Position numbers and translations under genes: made by a program
Part shown: positions 40,530 to 51,850 of the stretch, one piece after another
Layout: every line of letters starts with the position of its first letter
Position numbering within the stretch: position 1 is the stretch's first letter
NCBI RefSeq assembly: GCF_963678635.1
Contig: NC_087067.1
Coordinates: 13,058,844 to 13,122,843 of the forward strand
Direction: 5' to 3'
From: Symsagittifera roscoffensis
Taxonomy: Eukaryota; Xenacoelomorpha; Acoela; Convolutidae
DNA length: 64,000 bases
Notes under the pieces: model-generated
Told to the model about the DNA's origin: nothing
Seen by the model: the letters and a program-made list of their open reading frames with translations, nothing else
The model's database searches: none

Positions 40530-41176
40530 ATTAGTTTTTGAAAACACATGAACTGAAATCTGTAAGCACAAAACTGATGTTTACCCAAGTTAGTTAACAA
40601 CTAACCAAAAAAATTTACAGATCACAAATATTCAGTGAATGACATGACCTGCACCTATTTTAAATTTTTCTAAACAGACTAGTCAAGCAGGCAAGCTTTG
40701 AAAAATTTCAAGTTATTTCGTGAAGAAAATCGGATGGACAATATTATACGTTTTTCTATTGAAACCATTCAAGCAATGGAATTTTGAAAAACTTCAGATT
40801 ACTTTGTTGGCCAAGTTTCTCCACAAAAAACAATCGTTTGTCAAGGGAAGCATTTCGTTTTTCCTTAGGTTTTTATTCCGCTTCGTTTCCTAGTTTGAAA
40901 GCTTTAACAGGTTGCTTAGAAAAAAATTGAAAATTTAGCGAACTGATTTGGTCTATAAAACGAATTGAACTAACCCAGTTCTATGACTAGAGTGCTGACT
41001 TATTCATTAAAATTTTTAAATATAGAAATCAGGTCTTTTTTTGATCGAACAATGGCCTGATTTAAAAAGTTTCAATGCTTTGAGCAAAAAAAAACTCTTC
41101 TATTTGCTTCAAAACTTTATTGGTTCGATTCGTTTAAACAATGATGGCTATTGGTTCGATTCGTTGCAACAACAAT

Positions 41177-41258
41177 GACAGGATGGCCGAGTGGTTAAGG
41201 CGTTGGACTGCTAATCCAATAAGGTGTCAGTTCGTGGGTTCGAATCCCATCTCTGTCG
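41177..41258 (+). tRNA. tRNA-Ser(GCT), slightly diverged
   Basis: 82 nt. A-box, B-box, T-stem and anticodon arm are canonical (GCT). Acceptor position 7 is A opposite C, and the variable arm (AAGGTGTCAGTTC) pairs poorly. Confidence 0.65.
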
Positions 41259-41906
41259 GTTAGTTACTAAGAAAGGATGAAGTGAATTCGTTAAGCATAA
41301 AAACTGATATTTACCTTATTTTGGTAATAATTCACAGAAAAATTTGTCAGGTCAAAAATTTTAGAGAAAAAATCGGCTCACAAATTTTTGAAATTCGTCT
41401 GAACACTAAGTCAAGCAATCAAACCTTGAAAAATATATGTTTGTTTATGAAGAAAATTGGATGGCCAATGTATATATTTTTCTGGTGAAACCATTCCGGC
41501 AATGGAATTTTGAAAAATTTCAGGTTTGTTGCTGGCCAAGTTTTTCCACAAAAAACTATAGTTTTTCAGTAGAAGCATTTCAAGTTTAAATTTTCCTTAG
41601 ATTTTTGTTTCGGTTCGTTTTCTAGTTTGAATGCTCTAACAGGTTGCTTAGAAAAAATTGAAAAATTAGCGAACTGATTTGGTCTATAAAACGAATTGAA
41701 CTAGCCCAGTTCTATGACTAGAGTGCTGACTTATTCATTAAATTTTTTAAATATAGAAATCAAGTCTCTTTTTGATCGAACAATGGCCTAATTTAATACG
41801 TTTCAATGTTTTGAGCAAAAAAAACTCTTCTATTTGCTTCAAAATTTTTTTGGTTCGATTCGTTTAAACAATGATGACCATTGGTTCGATTCGTTGAAAC
41901 AACAAT

Positions 41907-41993
41907 GACAAGGTGACCGAGGGGTTAAGGTAAGGCGTTGGACTGCTCATCCAATAAGGTCTTCGTGCGTGGGTTCGAATACCATCTCTGTCG
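41907..41993 (+). pseudogene. tRNA-Ser(GCT) with 5-nt D-loop insertion
   Basis: 87 nt. A GGTAA duplication in the D-loop (GGTTAAGGTAAGGCG) plus T-stem change CGAATACC, and TCATCC in the anticodon stem region. Anticodon GCT. Confidence 0.65.
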
Positions 41994-42639
41994 GTTAGTT
42001 TTTAAAAAAATATGAACTGAATTCGTTAAGCATAAAAACTGATGTTTTTCTAATTTTGTTACTAATTGACTGAGAAATTTGTCAGAGCAAAAAATTTTAG
42101 AGAAACAATCGGCTCAAAAATTTTTGAAATTCGTCTGAACAGTTAGTCAAGCAACCAAACCTTGAAAAATTTTAAATTTTTTTATGCAGAAAATCGGCTG
42201 GCCAATGTATACATTTTTCTATTGAAACCATTCCAGCAATGGAAATTTGAAAAACTTCAGGTTTTTTTGTTGGCCAGGTTTTTCCACAAAAAACTATAGT
42301 TTTTCAATGGAATCAATTCAAGTTTAAATTTTCCTTAGATTTTTGTTTCGCTTCGTTTTCTAGTTTGAATGCTCTAACAGGTTGCTTAGAAAAACTTGAA
42401 ATTTTAGCGAAACGATTTGGTCTATAAAACGGTTTGAACTAGTCCAGTTCTATGACTAGAGTGCTTATTTTGTCATTAAATTTTTTATACATAGACGAAA
42501 AGTCTATTTTTGATCGAACAATGGCTTGATTTATTAAGTTTCATTGTTTTGAGCAAAAAAACTTCTATGTGAAGCAAAGCAACATTGCTTCAAATTTTTT
42601 TTGGTTCGAATCGTTCAAACAATGATTATATAGTGTGCA

Positions 42640-42713
42640 GACAGGGCGGCCGAGTGGTTAAGGCGTTGGACTGCTTATCAAATACGGTCTCCGTGCGTGG
42701 GTTAGATTCCCAT
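42640..42713 (+). pseudogene. Truncated tRNA-Ser(GCT)-like unit
   Basis: Starts GACAGGGCGGCCGAG and is cut in the T-stem at the duplication junction, losing the acceptor 3' strand. The full form is at 43578. Confidence 0.75.
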
Positions 42714-42843
42714 CGAACAATGGCCTAATTTAATACGTTTCAATGTTTTGAGCAAAAAAAACTCTTCTATTTGCTTCAAAATTTTTTTGGTTCGATTCGT
42801 TTAAACAATGATGACCATTGGTTCGATTCGTTGAAACAACAAT

Positions 42844-42930
42844 GACAAGGTGACCGAGGGGTTAAGGTAAGGCGTTGGACTGCTCATCCAATAAGGTCTT
42901 CGTGCGTGGGTTCGAATACCATCTCTGTCG
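42844..42930 (+). pseudogene. tRNA-Ser(GCT) with 5-nt D-loop insertion, duplicate
   Basis: 87 nt; copy of 41907-41993, 937 bp downstream. Confidence 0.65.
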
Positions 42931-43577
42931 GTTAGTTTTTAAAAAAATATGAACTGAATTCGTTAAGCATAAAAACTGATGTTTTTCTAATTTTGTTACT
43001 AATTGACTGAGAAATTTGTCAGAGCAAAAAATTTTAGAGAAACAATCGGCTCAAAAATTTTTGAAATTCGTCTGAACAGTTAGTCAAGCAACCAAACCTT
43101 GAAAAATTTTAAATTTTTTTTATGCAGAAAATCGGCTGGCCAATGTATACATTTTTCTATTGAAACCATTCCAGCAATGGAAATTTGAAAAACTTCAGGT
43201 TTTTTTGTTGGCCAGGTTTTTCCACAAAAAACTATAGTTTTTCAATGGAATCAATTCAAGTTTAAATTTTCCTTAGATTTTTGTTTCGCTTCGTTTTCTA
43301 GTTTGAATGCTCTAACAGGTTGCTTAGAAAAACTTGAAATTTTAGCGAAACGATTTGGTCTATAAAACGGTTTGAACTAGTCCAGTTCTATGACTAGAGT
43401 GCTTATTTTGTCATTAAATTTTTTATACATAGACGAAAAGTCTATTTTTGATCGAACAATGGCTTGATTTATTAAGTTTCATTGTTTTGAGCAAAAAAAC
43501 TTCTATGTGAAGCAAAGCAACATTGCTTCAAATTTTTTTTGGTTCGAATCGTTCAAACAATGATTATATAGTGTGCA

Positions 43578-43659
43578 GACAGGGCGGCCGAGTGGTTAAG
43601 GCGTTGGACTGCTTATCAAATACGGTCTCCGTGCGTGGGTTAGATTCCCATCTCTGTCG
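43578..43659 (+). pseudogene. Damaged tRNA-Ser(GCT)
   Basis: 82 nt. Anticodon region CTGCTTATCA breaks one stem pair; B-box GGTTAGATTCC lacks the TTCG core. Confidence 0.65.
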
Positions 43660-44304
43660 GTCACTTTTTTAAAAATGATGAACTGAATTCGTTAAGCATA
43701 AAACTGATGTTTACCTAATTTTGTTACTAATTTACTGAGAATTTTGTCAGCTCAAAAAAACTTAAGAGAAACAATCGGCTCACAAAATTTGAAATTTGTC
43801 TGAACAGTTAGTCAAGCAATCAAACCTTGAAAAATATATGCTTGTTTATGAAGAAAATCGGATGGCCAATGTATACATTTTTCTGTTGAAACCATTCCAG
43901 CAATGGAATTTTGAAAATTTTCAGGTTTTTTTGTTGGCCAAGTTTTTCCACAAAAAACTATAGTTTTTCAGTAGAAGCATTTCAAGTTGAAATTTTCCTT
44001 AGATTTTTGTTTCGCTTCGTTTTCTAGTTTGAATGCTCAACAGGTTGCTTAGAAAAACTTGAAATTTTAGCGGAACGATTTGGTCTATAAACGGTTTGAA
44101 CTAGTCCAGTTCTATGACTAGAGTGCTTGTTTTGTCATTAAATTTTTTATAGATAGATGAAAAGTCAATTTTTGACCGATCAATGGCTTGATTTAATACG
44201 CTTCAATGTTTTGAGCAAAAAAAACTCTTCTATTTGAAGCAAAGCAACATTGCTTCAAAATTTTATTGGTTCGATTCGTTTAAACAATGATTTACCATTG
44301 CTCA

Positions 44305-44386
44305 GACAGGGTGGCCGAGTGGTTAAGGCGTTGGACTGCTAATCCAATACGGTCTCCGTGCGTGGGTTCGAATCCCATCTCTGTCG
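44305..44386 (+). tRNA. tRNA-Ser(GCT)
   Basis: 82 nt, identical by eye to 1041-1122 over the whole gene: intact acceptor, A-box, anticodon arm, ACGG/CCGT variable arm, B-box, G73 and a TTTTT terminator. Conservation at both ends of a decayed array suggests these two are the working copies. Confidence 0.88.
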
Positions 44387-45035
44387 GTTAGTTTTTAAAA
44401 ACACATGAACTGAATTCGGTAAGCACGAAAACTAATGTTAACCCAATTTTGTTAATTACTCACCAAATAATTTTGTAGATCACAAAGTTTCAGAGAACGA
44501 TTCGGCATGCGAACAATTGAATTTTGTCTTAGCAGTCTAGTCAAGCAACTAAAGCTTGAAAAACATCAATTTCGTCCATGAAGAAAATCGGATAGCCAAT
44601 GCTATACCTTTTTCTATTGAAACTATTCAAGCAATGGATTTTCGAAAAACTTGACGCTACTTTTTGGGCCGATTATTTCCGCAAACAAACTATCGTTTTT
44701 TATGGAAGCATTTCAAGTTGAAGTTTTCGTTATGTTTTTGTTTCGCTTCGTTTCATAGTTTCAAAGCTTTATTAGGTTGCTTAGAGAAACATGAAGTTTT
44801 AGCGATTGATTTGGTCTATAAAACCAATTGAACTAGTACTGTTCTAAAATTAGAGTGCTTACTTCGTCGTTCCAGTTTGGAAACATACACGTCAAGTCTA
44901 TGCTTGATCAAACTATGGCTTGATTTGATAGGTTTTAGTGTTTTGAGCAAGAAAACTTCTCTATTTGAAGCGAAGCAGCATTGCGTCAAAATTTTATCGG
45001 TTCGATTTGACTTACCAATGATTTCATTGTGATCA

Positions 45036-45075
45036 GATAGGGTGGCTGAGAGGTTAAGGCGTTGAACTGCTACTA
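45036..45075 (+). pseudogene. 5' fragment of a tRNA-Ser(GCT)-like unit
   Basis: GATAGGGTGGCTGAG through GAACTGCTAC, then the similarity ends. It marks the edge of the plus-strand array. Confidence 0.65.
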
Positions 45076-45505
45076 AAAGTCGAAAGTCTTTTTTTTTCGA
45101 ACTGTTAGATTCCCAGACTTTGTTCTTCAAATGATTATATATATAATTTATTTCAATCATGGTGAACCTAAACTAGAAACAATTTATTATGATTTTTATT
45201 CGGCGGAAGAAACAATTTTCACGAGACTTTATGTTGGTCCTTAGTTTCGATAAAAAGAGTTCAAAAAATCCTAGTATTTGAATTTGACACTTTTCGAAAA
45301 AAATCTCTACTTATTTTCGAACTAAATTTTTGTCCAGCTTGTCAATTGCTTCACAAAATACTTTGCGGATTTCAGATGTCTTTAAAAAGTAACAATTTTT
45401 AGAAAAAAAACACTGAATTATTTTAGTTAGAAGCTACAAGTTATTGCAAGTTTTTACCAGTTGTGCATTCGAAAAAAAAAACAAATAGTAACTTATAAAA
45501 AAGAT
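45076..45505. other. Transition between the two tRNA arrays
   Basis: AT-rich, T- and A-runs, no tRNA-like unit and no convincing ORF. The spacer phrases of the minus-strand array begin here. Confidence 0.5.
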
Positions 45506-45512
45506 TTCTCAA

Positions 45513-45581
45513 CCGCTCGAGCCTACGCGTGGAAATAATTGGATATCAAGTCCAACTCCGTAATCACTCCGCCATCGCAGC
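45513..45581 (-). pseudogene. Deleted tRNA-Ser(TGA)-like unit
   Basis: Anticodon loop CTTGATA (TGA), but the T-arm is partly deleted so only about 69 nt remain. Confidence 0.6.
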
Positions 45582-46433
45582 TAACACTTTACTGTGAAAG
45601 ATCAAAAACTAACGCAGGCTATAAGTCAACCAAAAATTGACGTTACGAAATTAAGTTTACAGATAACACTATTTTCTAAATATATATATATATGTAAATG
45701 AAACGCTGCTAATGAAATTTTTTTTTCAAAATTTTAGCTGAAATCTTTTGTCCTGTCCGACTGTCGGTTGTTTTTCCAATTTTTTTTTCCTGTAGAACGG
45801 AAAATTTTTTGGTCAAATTTAACCTCGACATGAAAAAAATCAAGTTTAAATAACGGTTTTTTTAAATAACCGATGTTTATGAAAAGAATTCTGTCGAAAT
45901 TTTAGCTGGTGTTTTGTTCGACAGCCATTTTTTCTTTTTTGTTCGATAACCTTTTTTTCAATTTGTAGATTCAGTGGAAGAAACAATTTTCACGGAGACC
46001 TTAATTTTGTCGGCATTTTGATAAGAATAAATATAATTAAATCAAAGTTTTTTCCAGCGTGTCAATTGCTTCAAAAATTGTTTTGCAGATTTCTGAAGCC
46101 TGTAATTTGTATAAAAAAATTAGAAAAAAAACACTGAAGTAGGTGTAGTATCAATAGAAACCATCAACAATTTTATCTGAATCATCTTTTAGCATCTACA
46201 AGTTTTGACATGACTGCTCAATTGGTTTAAAAACTGTTTGCAAATGTTAGAGGCATTTAAAAAAGTTAGAATGAAAACACAGCACCATTTTAATTTCATT
46301 GTTTATCATCCAAACTTTTATGATAATTGTATTGTTCCGTATCGTGTCGTTATGAAAAAAATTTTCGATATGTAATATACGTACATTCAATATAACGAGA
46401 AAGGAATTGGATTACAATAAAAAGACTTCATAG

Positions 46434-46471
46434 CCTCTGTGAGCAGGGTTCCATCTCAGCTGAAAGTTTCA
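46434..46471 (-). pseudogene. tRNA-Ser-like remnant with internal deletion
   Basis: GAGCAGGGTTCCATCTCAGCTG on the plus strand joins the T-stem side directly to the 5' acceptor side; the D- and anticodon arms are missing. Confidence 0.55.
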
Positions 46472-47088
46472 TGAGCAAAAATGCAAAAATTAGTGCAAAC
46501 ATTTAACCAAACCAAAAGTCGACGTAATCAATCCAAATTTAAAGAAAAAATAATTTTTGTAACTTTTTCAAATAAAATCATTGTTTATGAAATTTGATTC
46601 TTCCAAAGGTCTAGCTGAAGTCTTTTGTTATACCATCGTTTTTTTTCCAATTTATCTATTCGGCGCAAAAACGATTTTTCAATAGGCTATACTCAGGCTA
46701 AAAACCTTGATCGAAGGAGTAAAATTTATTTTTAGGATTTAAAACTCTGCAAAAAAAAAATAAATTCGATTGTGAGCAGGGTTCCATCTCAGCTGAAAGT
46801 TTCATGAGCAAAAATGCAAAAATTAGTGCAAACATTTAACCAAACCAAAAGTCGACGTAATCAATCCAAATTTAAAGAAAAAATAATTTTTGTAACTTTT
46901 TCAAATAAAATCATTGTTTATGAAATTTGATTCTTCCAAAGGTCTAGCTGAAGTCTTTTGTTATACAATCGTTTTTTTTCCAATTTTTCTATTCGGCGCA
47001 AAAACGATTTTTCAATAGGCTATACTCAGGCTAAAAACCTTGATCGAAGGAGTAAAATTTATTTTTAGGATTTAAAGCAAAAAAAAAT
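46439..47088. repeat. 333-bp tandem duplication
   Basis: 46439-46771 and 46772-47088 are almost identical, starting at GTGAGCAGG and running through TTTTTAGGATTTAAA. Confidence 0.8.
46771..46804 (-). pseudogene. tRNA-Ser-like remnant, duplicate
   Basis: Second copy of the remnant at 46434-46471, carried by a 333-bp tandem duplication. Confidence 0.55.
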
Positions 47089-47136
47089 AAATTCAAAAAG
47101 AAAAAAGAAACAGTTACATTAAAAAAATTCTCTAGC

Positions 47137-47208
47137 CGCTCCCAAACCTGCGCAGGAATATCCCATAGGTTTTCAAGCCCATTGCATTAAGCACTCGGTC
47201 ATCGCAGT
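47137..47208 (-). pseudogene. Damaged tRNA-Ser(TGA)-like unit
   Basis: About 72 nt; anticodon loop CTTGAAA, deletions in the T-arm region, substitutions in the D-arm. Confidence 0.6.
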
Positions 47209-47372
47209 TGACAGTTGAAGGTAAAAAAAAATTAACCGAGACTTTTAGCCAAAGCAAAAGCCGACGTAACAAATCTAAGTTTTTAGAAAACACAAAATCT
47301 GTATATTTTTTTGAAAAAGAAAACCGCTGCTTATCCAAAAAGTATATTTACCTATAAATGAGGGTCTCTAGT

Positions 47373-47454
47373 CACTGCGAGAATGATTCGATCCTACAAA
47401 AATAAAACCCATTGGATATCTAGTCCAACTCCTTAACCACTCGGCCATCGCAGC
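47373..47454 (-). pseudogene. tRNA-Ser-like unit, anticodon AGA
   Basis: 82 nt. Loop CTAGATA gives AGA, a serine anticodon. Acceptor and A-box are good, but the T-stem has two mismatches and the B-box reads GGATCGAATCA. Confidence 0.6.
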
Positions 47455-48034
47455 TAATACCTTTCAGTGAAAGATGAAAGGCTAACGCGAACAAATATAG
47501 ATAAAAAAAGTCTAAAGAAAACAAATATTTTGTTAGTTTTATGAAGAAAACCACTGCTTATGAAAAATGATTCTTCCAAAAATTTAGCTGAAGTTTTTTG
47601 TCCTACAGTTGGTTTTCTTTTCCATTTGGAGACACATTTTTTCGAGACCTTACTCAGGTTAGAAACGTTGATAAAAAGAGCAAAAAAAATACTTGGGACT
47701 TAAAACTGACTCAAAATTAAAACTTCAACTTTCGGTTTAATAATTTCTGAGTGAATACCAGCAATTTAATGTTTAAATAGCAATTGCCAGTTTACTCAAA
47801 TGAAAGCGCATTCCAGCCTGTCATGACTGCTCAGTTGGTTTAAAAACTGTTCGACAGATGCCAGAATCATGCAAAAAATTAGGAAGAAAACACTGGATTA
47901 TTTTTAATTTCACTAGTTATCATCAAATTTTTTTATCTTAATCATGTTGAAGCATTTGAAATTTTATTCGACGCCAAATATACCGATATTCGAAAATTGA
48001 AAAAGAAATAGTTACTATAAAAAGACTCTACAGC

Positions 48035-48119
48035 CACTGCGCGCAAAAATCGAACGTACGCGGGAAAATCCCCGAGGATTTCAGATCCATTGCCCTAACC
48101 ACTCGCCAATCTCCGCTGC
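48035..48119 (-). pseudogene. Damaged tRNA-Ser(TGA)-like unit
   Basis: Anticodon TGA; acceptor and D-arm are strongly changed (CAATCTCCGCTGC on the plus strand). Confidence 0.55.
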
Positions 48120-48670
48120 AAGGTTATAGTGAAAGAGGAAAACTTAACGCAGACTATTAGCCAAACCAAAAGTCGACGCAAAAAGTCAAAGTTTGTAGAA
48201 AGGACTGCTGCTTATGAAAATTAATTCCTCCGAGAGTTTAGCTTTCCAATTTTTGTATTCGGTTGGAGACACAATTTTCACAATACCTCAACCAAATTAT
48301 AAATCTTGATAAAAACAGTTAAAAAAATATGATACTTAAAATCGACTCCAACTGAAGTCTTCAAGTTTCGGTTTGGCACTTTTTGACTGAATACCAGTAA
48401 ACAAAATGTTAACTTAGCAATTGCCCCATTTTTTTAACGAAAGCTCAACCCAGCCTGTCATGAATTCTCAATTGCTTTAAGAACAGTTCAGCAGATGTCA
48501 GAAGCATATAAAAAAAACAGCAAGAAGACACTGGATCAGTTTTAATTTCATTGACTATCATCAAAACTTTTACCAAAATTGAGTTTGAGCATTTGAAAAC
48601 GTCTTCGATAACAATTAAACGTAGATTCAAAAATCGAAAAATAAATAGTTACTATAAAAACCTCTTCAGC

Positions 48671-48752
48671 AGCTGCCAGCAGGGTTCGAGCCTACAGGGG
48701 CAAATCTAAGTGGATTTGAAGTCCAACGCCCTAAACATCCAGCTATACCAGC
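48671..48752 (-). pseudogene. tRNA-Ser-like unit, anticodon TCA
   Basis: Loop CTTCAAA gives anticodon TCA, which would read UGA stops. The anticodon stem GGA/TCC is intact and the T-loop is TTCGAG-like (GGCTCGAACCC). The D-arm is badly changed (TATAGCTGGATG) and the acceptor has mismatches, so it is probably dead. Confidence 0.55.
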
Positions 48753-49597
48753 TGAACGTGGTCTGTGAAAAATGAAAAACTAATGCAAACTATTATCCAA
48801 AACCAATATCGACACAAAAAGTCCAAGCTAAAAAACACAATTTTAAAATATATTTCAAAAGAAACTACTGCTGATGAAAAATGTTTCTCCAAAAAATTTA
48901 GCTGAAGTATGTTGCCCAACAGTCAGTTTTTTTCCATAATTAATTTTTGGTTTGACACTTACTTTTTACGAGACATCACTCAGGTTAGTGTTGATAAAAA
49001 GAGTAAAAATTACTAAGAAAACTACTAAGATTGATTTTGGAAAAAGTCCAAACTTAAAGAAAACAAAATTTTTGTAATTTTTTTTAAAGAAAACCCCTGC
49101 TTATGAAAACGATTCTTCCGAAAATTCAGCTGTTTTTTTGTCCTAGAGATGGTTTTTTGTTCCATTTTGAAGAAACATTTTTTCGAAACCTTCCTCAGGT
49201 TACAAACGTTGATAAAAGAGCAAAAAATTACTTGGGACTTGAACTGAATCAAACTGAAAATTCTGACTTTCGGTTTGGTAATATTGGAATGACTACCAGC
49301 AATTTAACGTTTAGTAAGCAATTGTAATTAGTAAGTAATTTTTTCAAACAAAGACGCAGTCCAGCCTGTCATGGTTGCTCAATTAGTTTTAAAACTGTTC
49401 GGCAGATGTCAGAAGCATGTACAATTTTAAAAATATATATATAATGAAAACATTGGATATGTTTTAGTTTCAATGATTATTATCTAAAATTTCATCATAA
49501 CTATGTTTAGGAATTGAAAAAATGTTCGAAGCCTAATATACGTACATTCAAAAATGAAAAAATATATTTATATATTCAAAAAAAAAGACTCTCTAGT

Positions 49598-49679
49598 CTC
49601 AGCGAGCTGGGCTCGAACCTGTACGAGAAAATCTCACGGGAATTCAAGTCCGAAGACCTAACCACCCGACTGTCGCAGC
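49598..49679 (-). pseudogene. Diverged tRNA-Ser(TGA)
   Basis: 82 nt with anticodon TGA and B-box GGTTCGAGCCC intact. A-box ACAGTCGGGTGG and several stems are changed; possibly still transcribed. Confidence 0.55.
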
Positions 49680-50209
49680 TGCAAGTGTTCGACAAGAAAT
49701 GAAAAACTAACGCAACTATGAGCCACGATAAATATCAACGTAAAAAGTCCAAGTTTAAAGAAAACACATTTTTTTTTAAATTTATTTCAAAGAAAACCAC
49801 TGCTTATGAAAAAAGATTCTTCCGACAATTAAGCTGACTGAAGTCTTTTGTCCTAAAGTCTTTTTTTCAACACTTAATTTCAGTTAGAGACACAATTTTT
49901 ACGAGACATTACTCGAGTTAGGATTGTTGATAAAGTTAGAATTGTTGATAAAAATTTTATTGTATAATAAGTGTCCAGCATGTCATGACTGTTCTCTTGA
50001 TTTGAAAAATGTTTGCAGATGTCAGAAGCAAGTAAATTGAAGAAAAAGATAGAATGACAAGACTGGACGAGTTTCAGTTTCATTCATTATCATCCAAAAT
50101 TTTTTATCATAGTAATAATTAGGCATTAAAAATTTTTTCGATGCAAAATATACGTACATTCAAAAAACGAAAAAAAAATAGAATTAGTTACTATAAAAAG
50201 CCTCACCAG

Positions 50210-50296
50210 CAGCTACCAGCAAAGATCGAACCTACCTGGGTGGGGAAACCCCATTGGCCTTCCAGTGCAATGCCTTAACCACTCGTTCATCGCAGC
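50210..50296 (-). pseudogene. tRNA-Ser-like unit, anticodon GGA
   Basis: About 87 nt. Loop CTGGAAG gives GGA, a serine anticodon not normally used as a gene-encoded form in eukaryotes (AGA is). The variable arm is enlarged, GGTGGGGAAACCCC; acceptor is mispaired. Confidence 0.5.
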
Positions 50297-50945
50297 TGCA
50301 ATCTTAGAGTGAAAGAAGAAAGACTAAGGCAAACTATCAGCCATACCAAAAATCTACGTAAAAAGTCAAAGTTTATAAAAAAAAAACGTTTTTTATTTTT
50401 TAACAAAGAAAACCACTGCTTATGAAAAAAGTTTCTTATATTATGAAAAAAAAAACATTTGAAAAAAGCTTCGAAAATTGGTCTGAAGTCTTTTTATCTA
50501 GAGTCGGTTTTCTTTTCTAACATTTATATTCGGTTGAAGACGCATTTTTTTTTCGACACATTACCCAGGTTAGAAAAATTGATTAAAAAAATAAAAATTA
50601 CTTGGGACTTGAAACTGACTCAAACTGAAAACTTCAAATTTCGGTTTGCTAATGTTTGAATGACTACCAGCAATCAAATGTTCAGTTGGCAATTGCCACC
50701 ATTTTTCAAACGAAAGCTCAATCCAGCTTGTCATGACTGCTTGATTGAATTAATAATTTTTCGCCAGATGTCAAAAGGATGTAAAATATGCAAATAGGAT
50801 GCAAACACTGGATCGGTGGTATTTTCGATATTTATCATCCAAAATTTTTTCTTAGCCGTGTTCAAGCATTTAAATAATTTTGGATGCTAATTATACATTC
50901 ATTCAAAAAAGGAAAAGAAATGGTTACTATAAAAAAAGACTTCTT

Positions 50946-51010
50946 AGCATACGCGGGAATATCGGAATTGGATTTCTAGTCCAACGCCTTAACCACTCGG
51001 CCATCGCAGC
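50946..51010 (-). pseudogene. 3'-truncated tRNA-Ser-like unit, anticodon AGA
   Basis: Acceptor, A-box and anticodon arm (loop CTAGAAA) are intact, but the T-arm and the acceptor 3' strand are missing. Confidence 0.6.
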
Positions 51011-51768
51011 TGAAGGATTAGAGTGAAAAAAGAAAAATAACGCAGGCTTTTAGCCAAACCAAAAATTGCCGTAACAAGTCTAAGTTTGTAGAAAGCACAG
51101 TTGTAGTATACATTTTAAAAGAAAAGCGCTGCTTATGGAAAAAAAAGTTTTTTTTTTCAAAAGTTTAGCTGATTTCTTTTGACCGACAGTCCGTTTTATT
51201 TTCCAATTTTTTTATCAGTGGGGTTTTTTTTTCATGAGACCCTAATTATAATGGAAATCTTGATAAAAAGAAGAAAAAACTTGGTGCTTAGAACTGATTC
51301 AAACAGAAATCTTTGACATTCGGTTTACTCTTTTTGAATGACTGCCAGTAAAAAAAAATGCACGGTTAGAAATTGCGGCCAATTTTCAAACGAAAGCGCA
51401 TTCCAGCCTGTTATGATTGCTCAATTGCTTTAAGAACTACTTGTTAGATGTCAGAAGCATGAAAAAAGAAAAAAAATATATGAAGAAAACACTTGATCAG
51501 TTTTAGTTTCAATGATTACAATCAAAATTTTTATAATAATTGTGTTATGACTGCTCTTTTGGTTTTAAAACTGTTTGGCAGATGTCAGAAGCATGTAAAT
51601 TGAAGCAGAAAAGAAAATGAGAGCACTGGACGAATTTTAAAGACAATGATTATCATCCAAAGATTTTATCATAATCATGTATAAGCATAAAAAAGTTTTC
51701 AACGTAAAATATACGTACATTCAAAAACGAAAAAAAGCGAAATAGTTACTATAAAAAGCCTCTCTAGC

Positions 51769-51850
51769 AGCGACCAGCATGGATCGAACCTACATGGGGA
51801 AACCCCATAGGCCTTCTAGTCTAAAGCCTTAACCACTCGTCCATCGTAGC
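51769..51850 (-). pseudogene. tRNA-Ser-like unit, anticodon AGA
   Basis: 82 nt. Loop CTAGAAG (AGA); related to the unit at 50210 (same GGGGAAACCCC arm). Acceptor and T-arm are changed (GGTTCGATCC). Confidence 0.55.

Larger units (their letters stand above)
41777..43650 (+). repeat. 937-bp tandem duplication
   Basis: 41777-42713 and 42714-43651 are near-identical with one extra T in the second. The breakpoint falls inside a tRNA-like unit at the shared ATCGAACAA, pointing to microhomology-mediated or unequal exchange. Confidence 0.85.
35960..45075 (+). repeat. Tandem array of tRNA-Ser(GCT)-family units, right part
   Basis: Fourteen more units. From 36079 to 41258 GGT units alternate with GTT units at 727-729 bp steps, until the pattern changes to GCT at 41177. 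After 41.7 kb the spacer sequence is more diverged and includes a 937-bp tandem duplication. The array decays near 45075. Confidence 0.9.

Noticed and set aside
1-45000. Regularly spaced repeats as a CRISPR array
   Set aside because: The ~730-bp period, eukaryotic tRNA content and absence of short spacers or cas genes exclude it.
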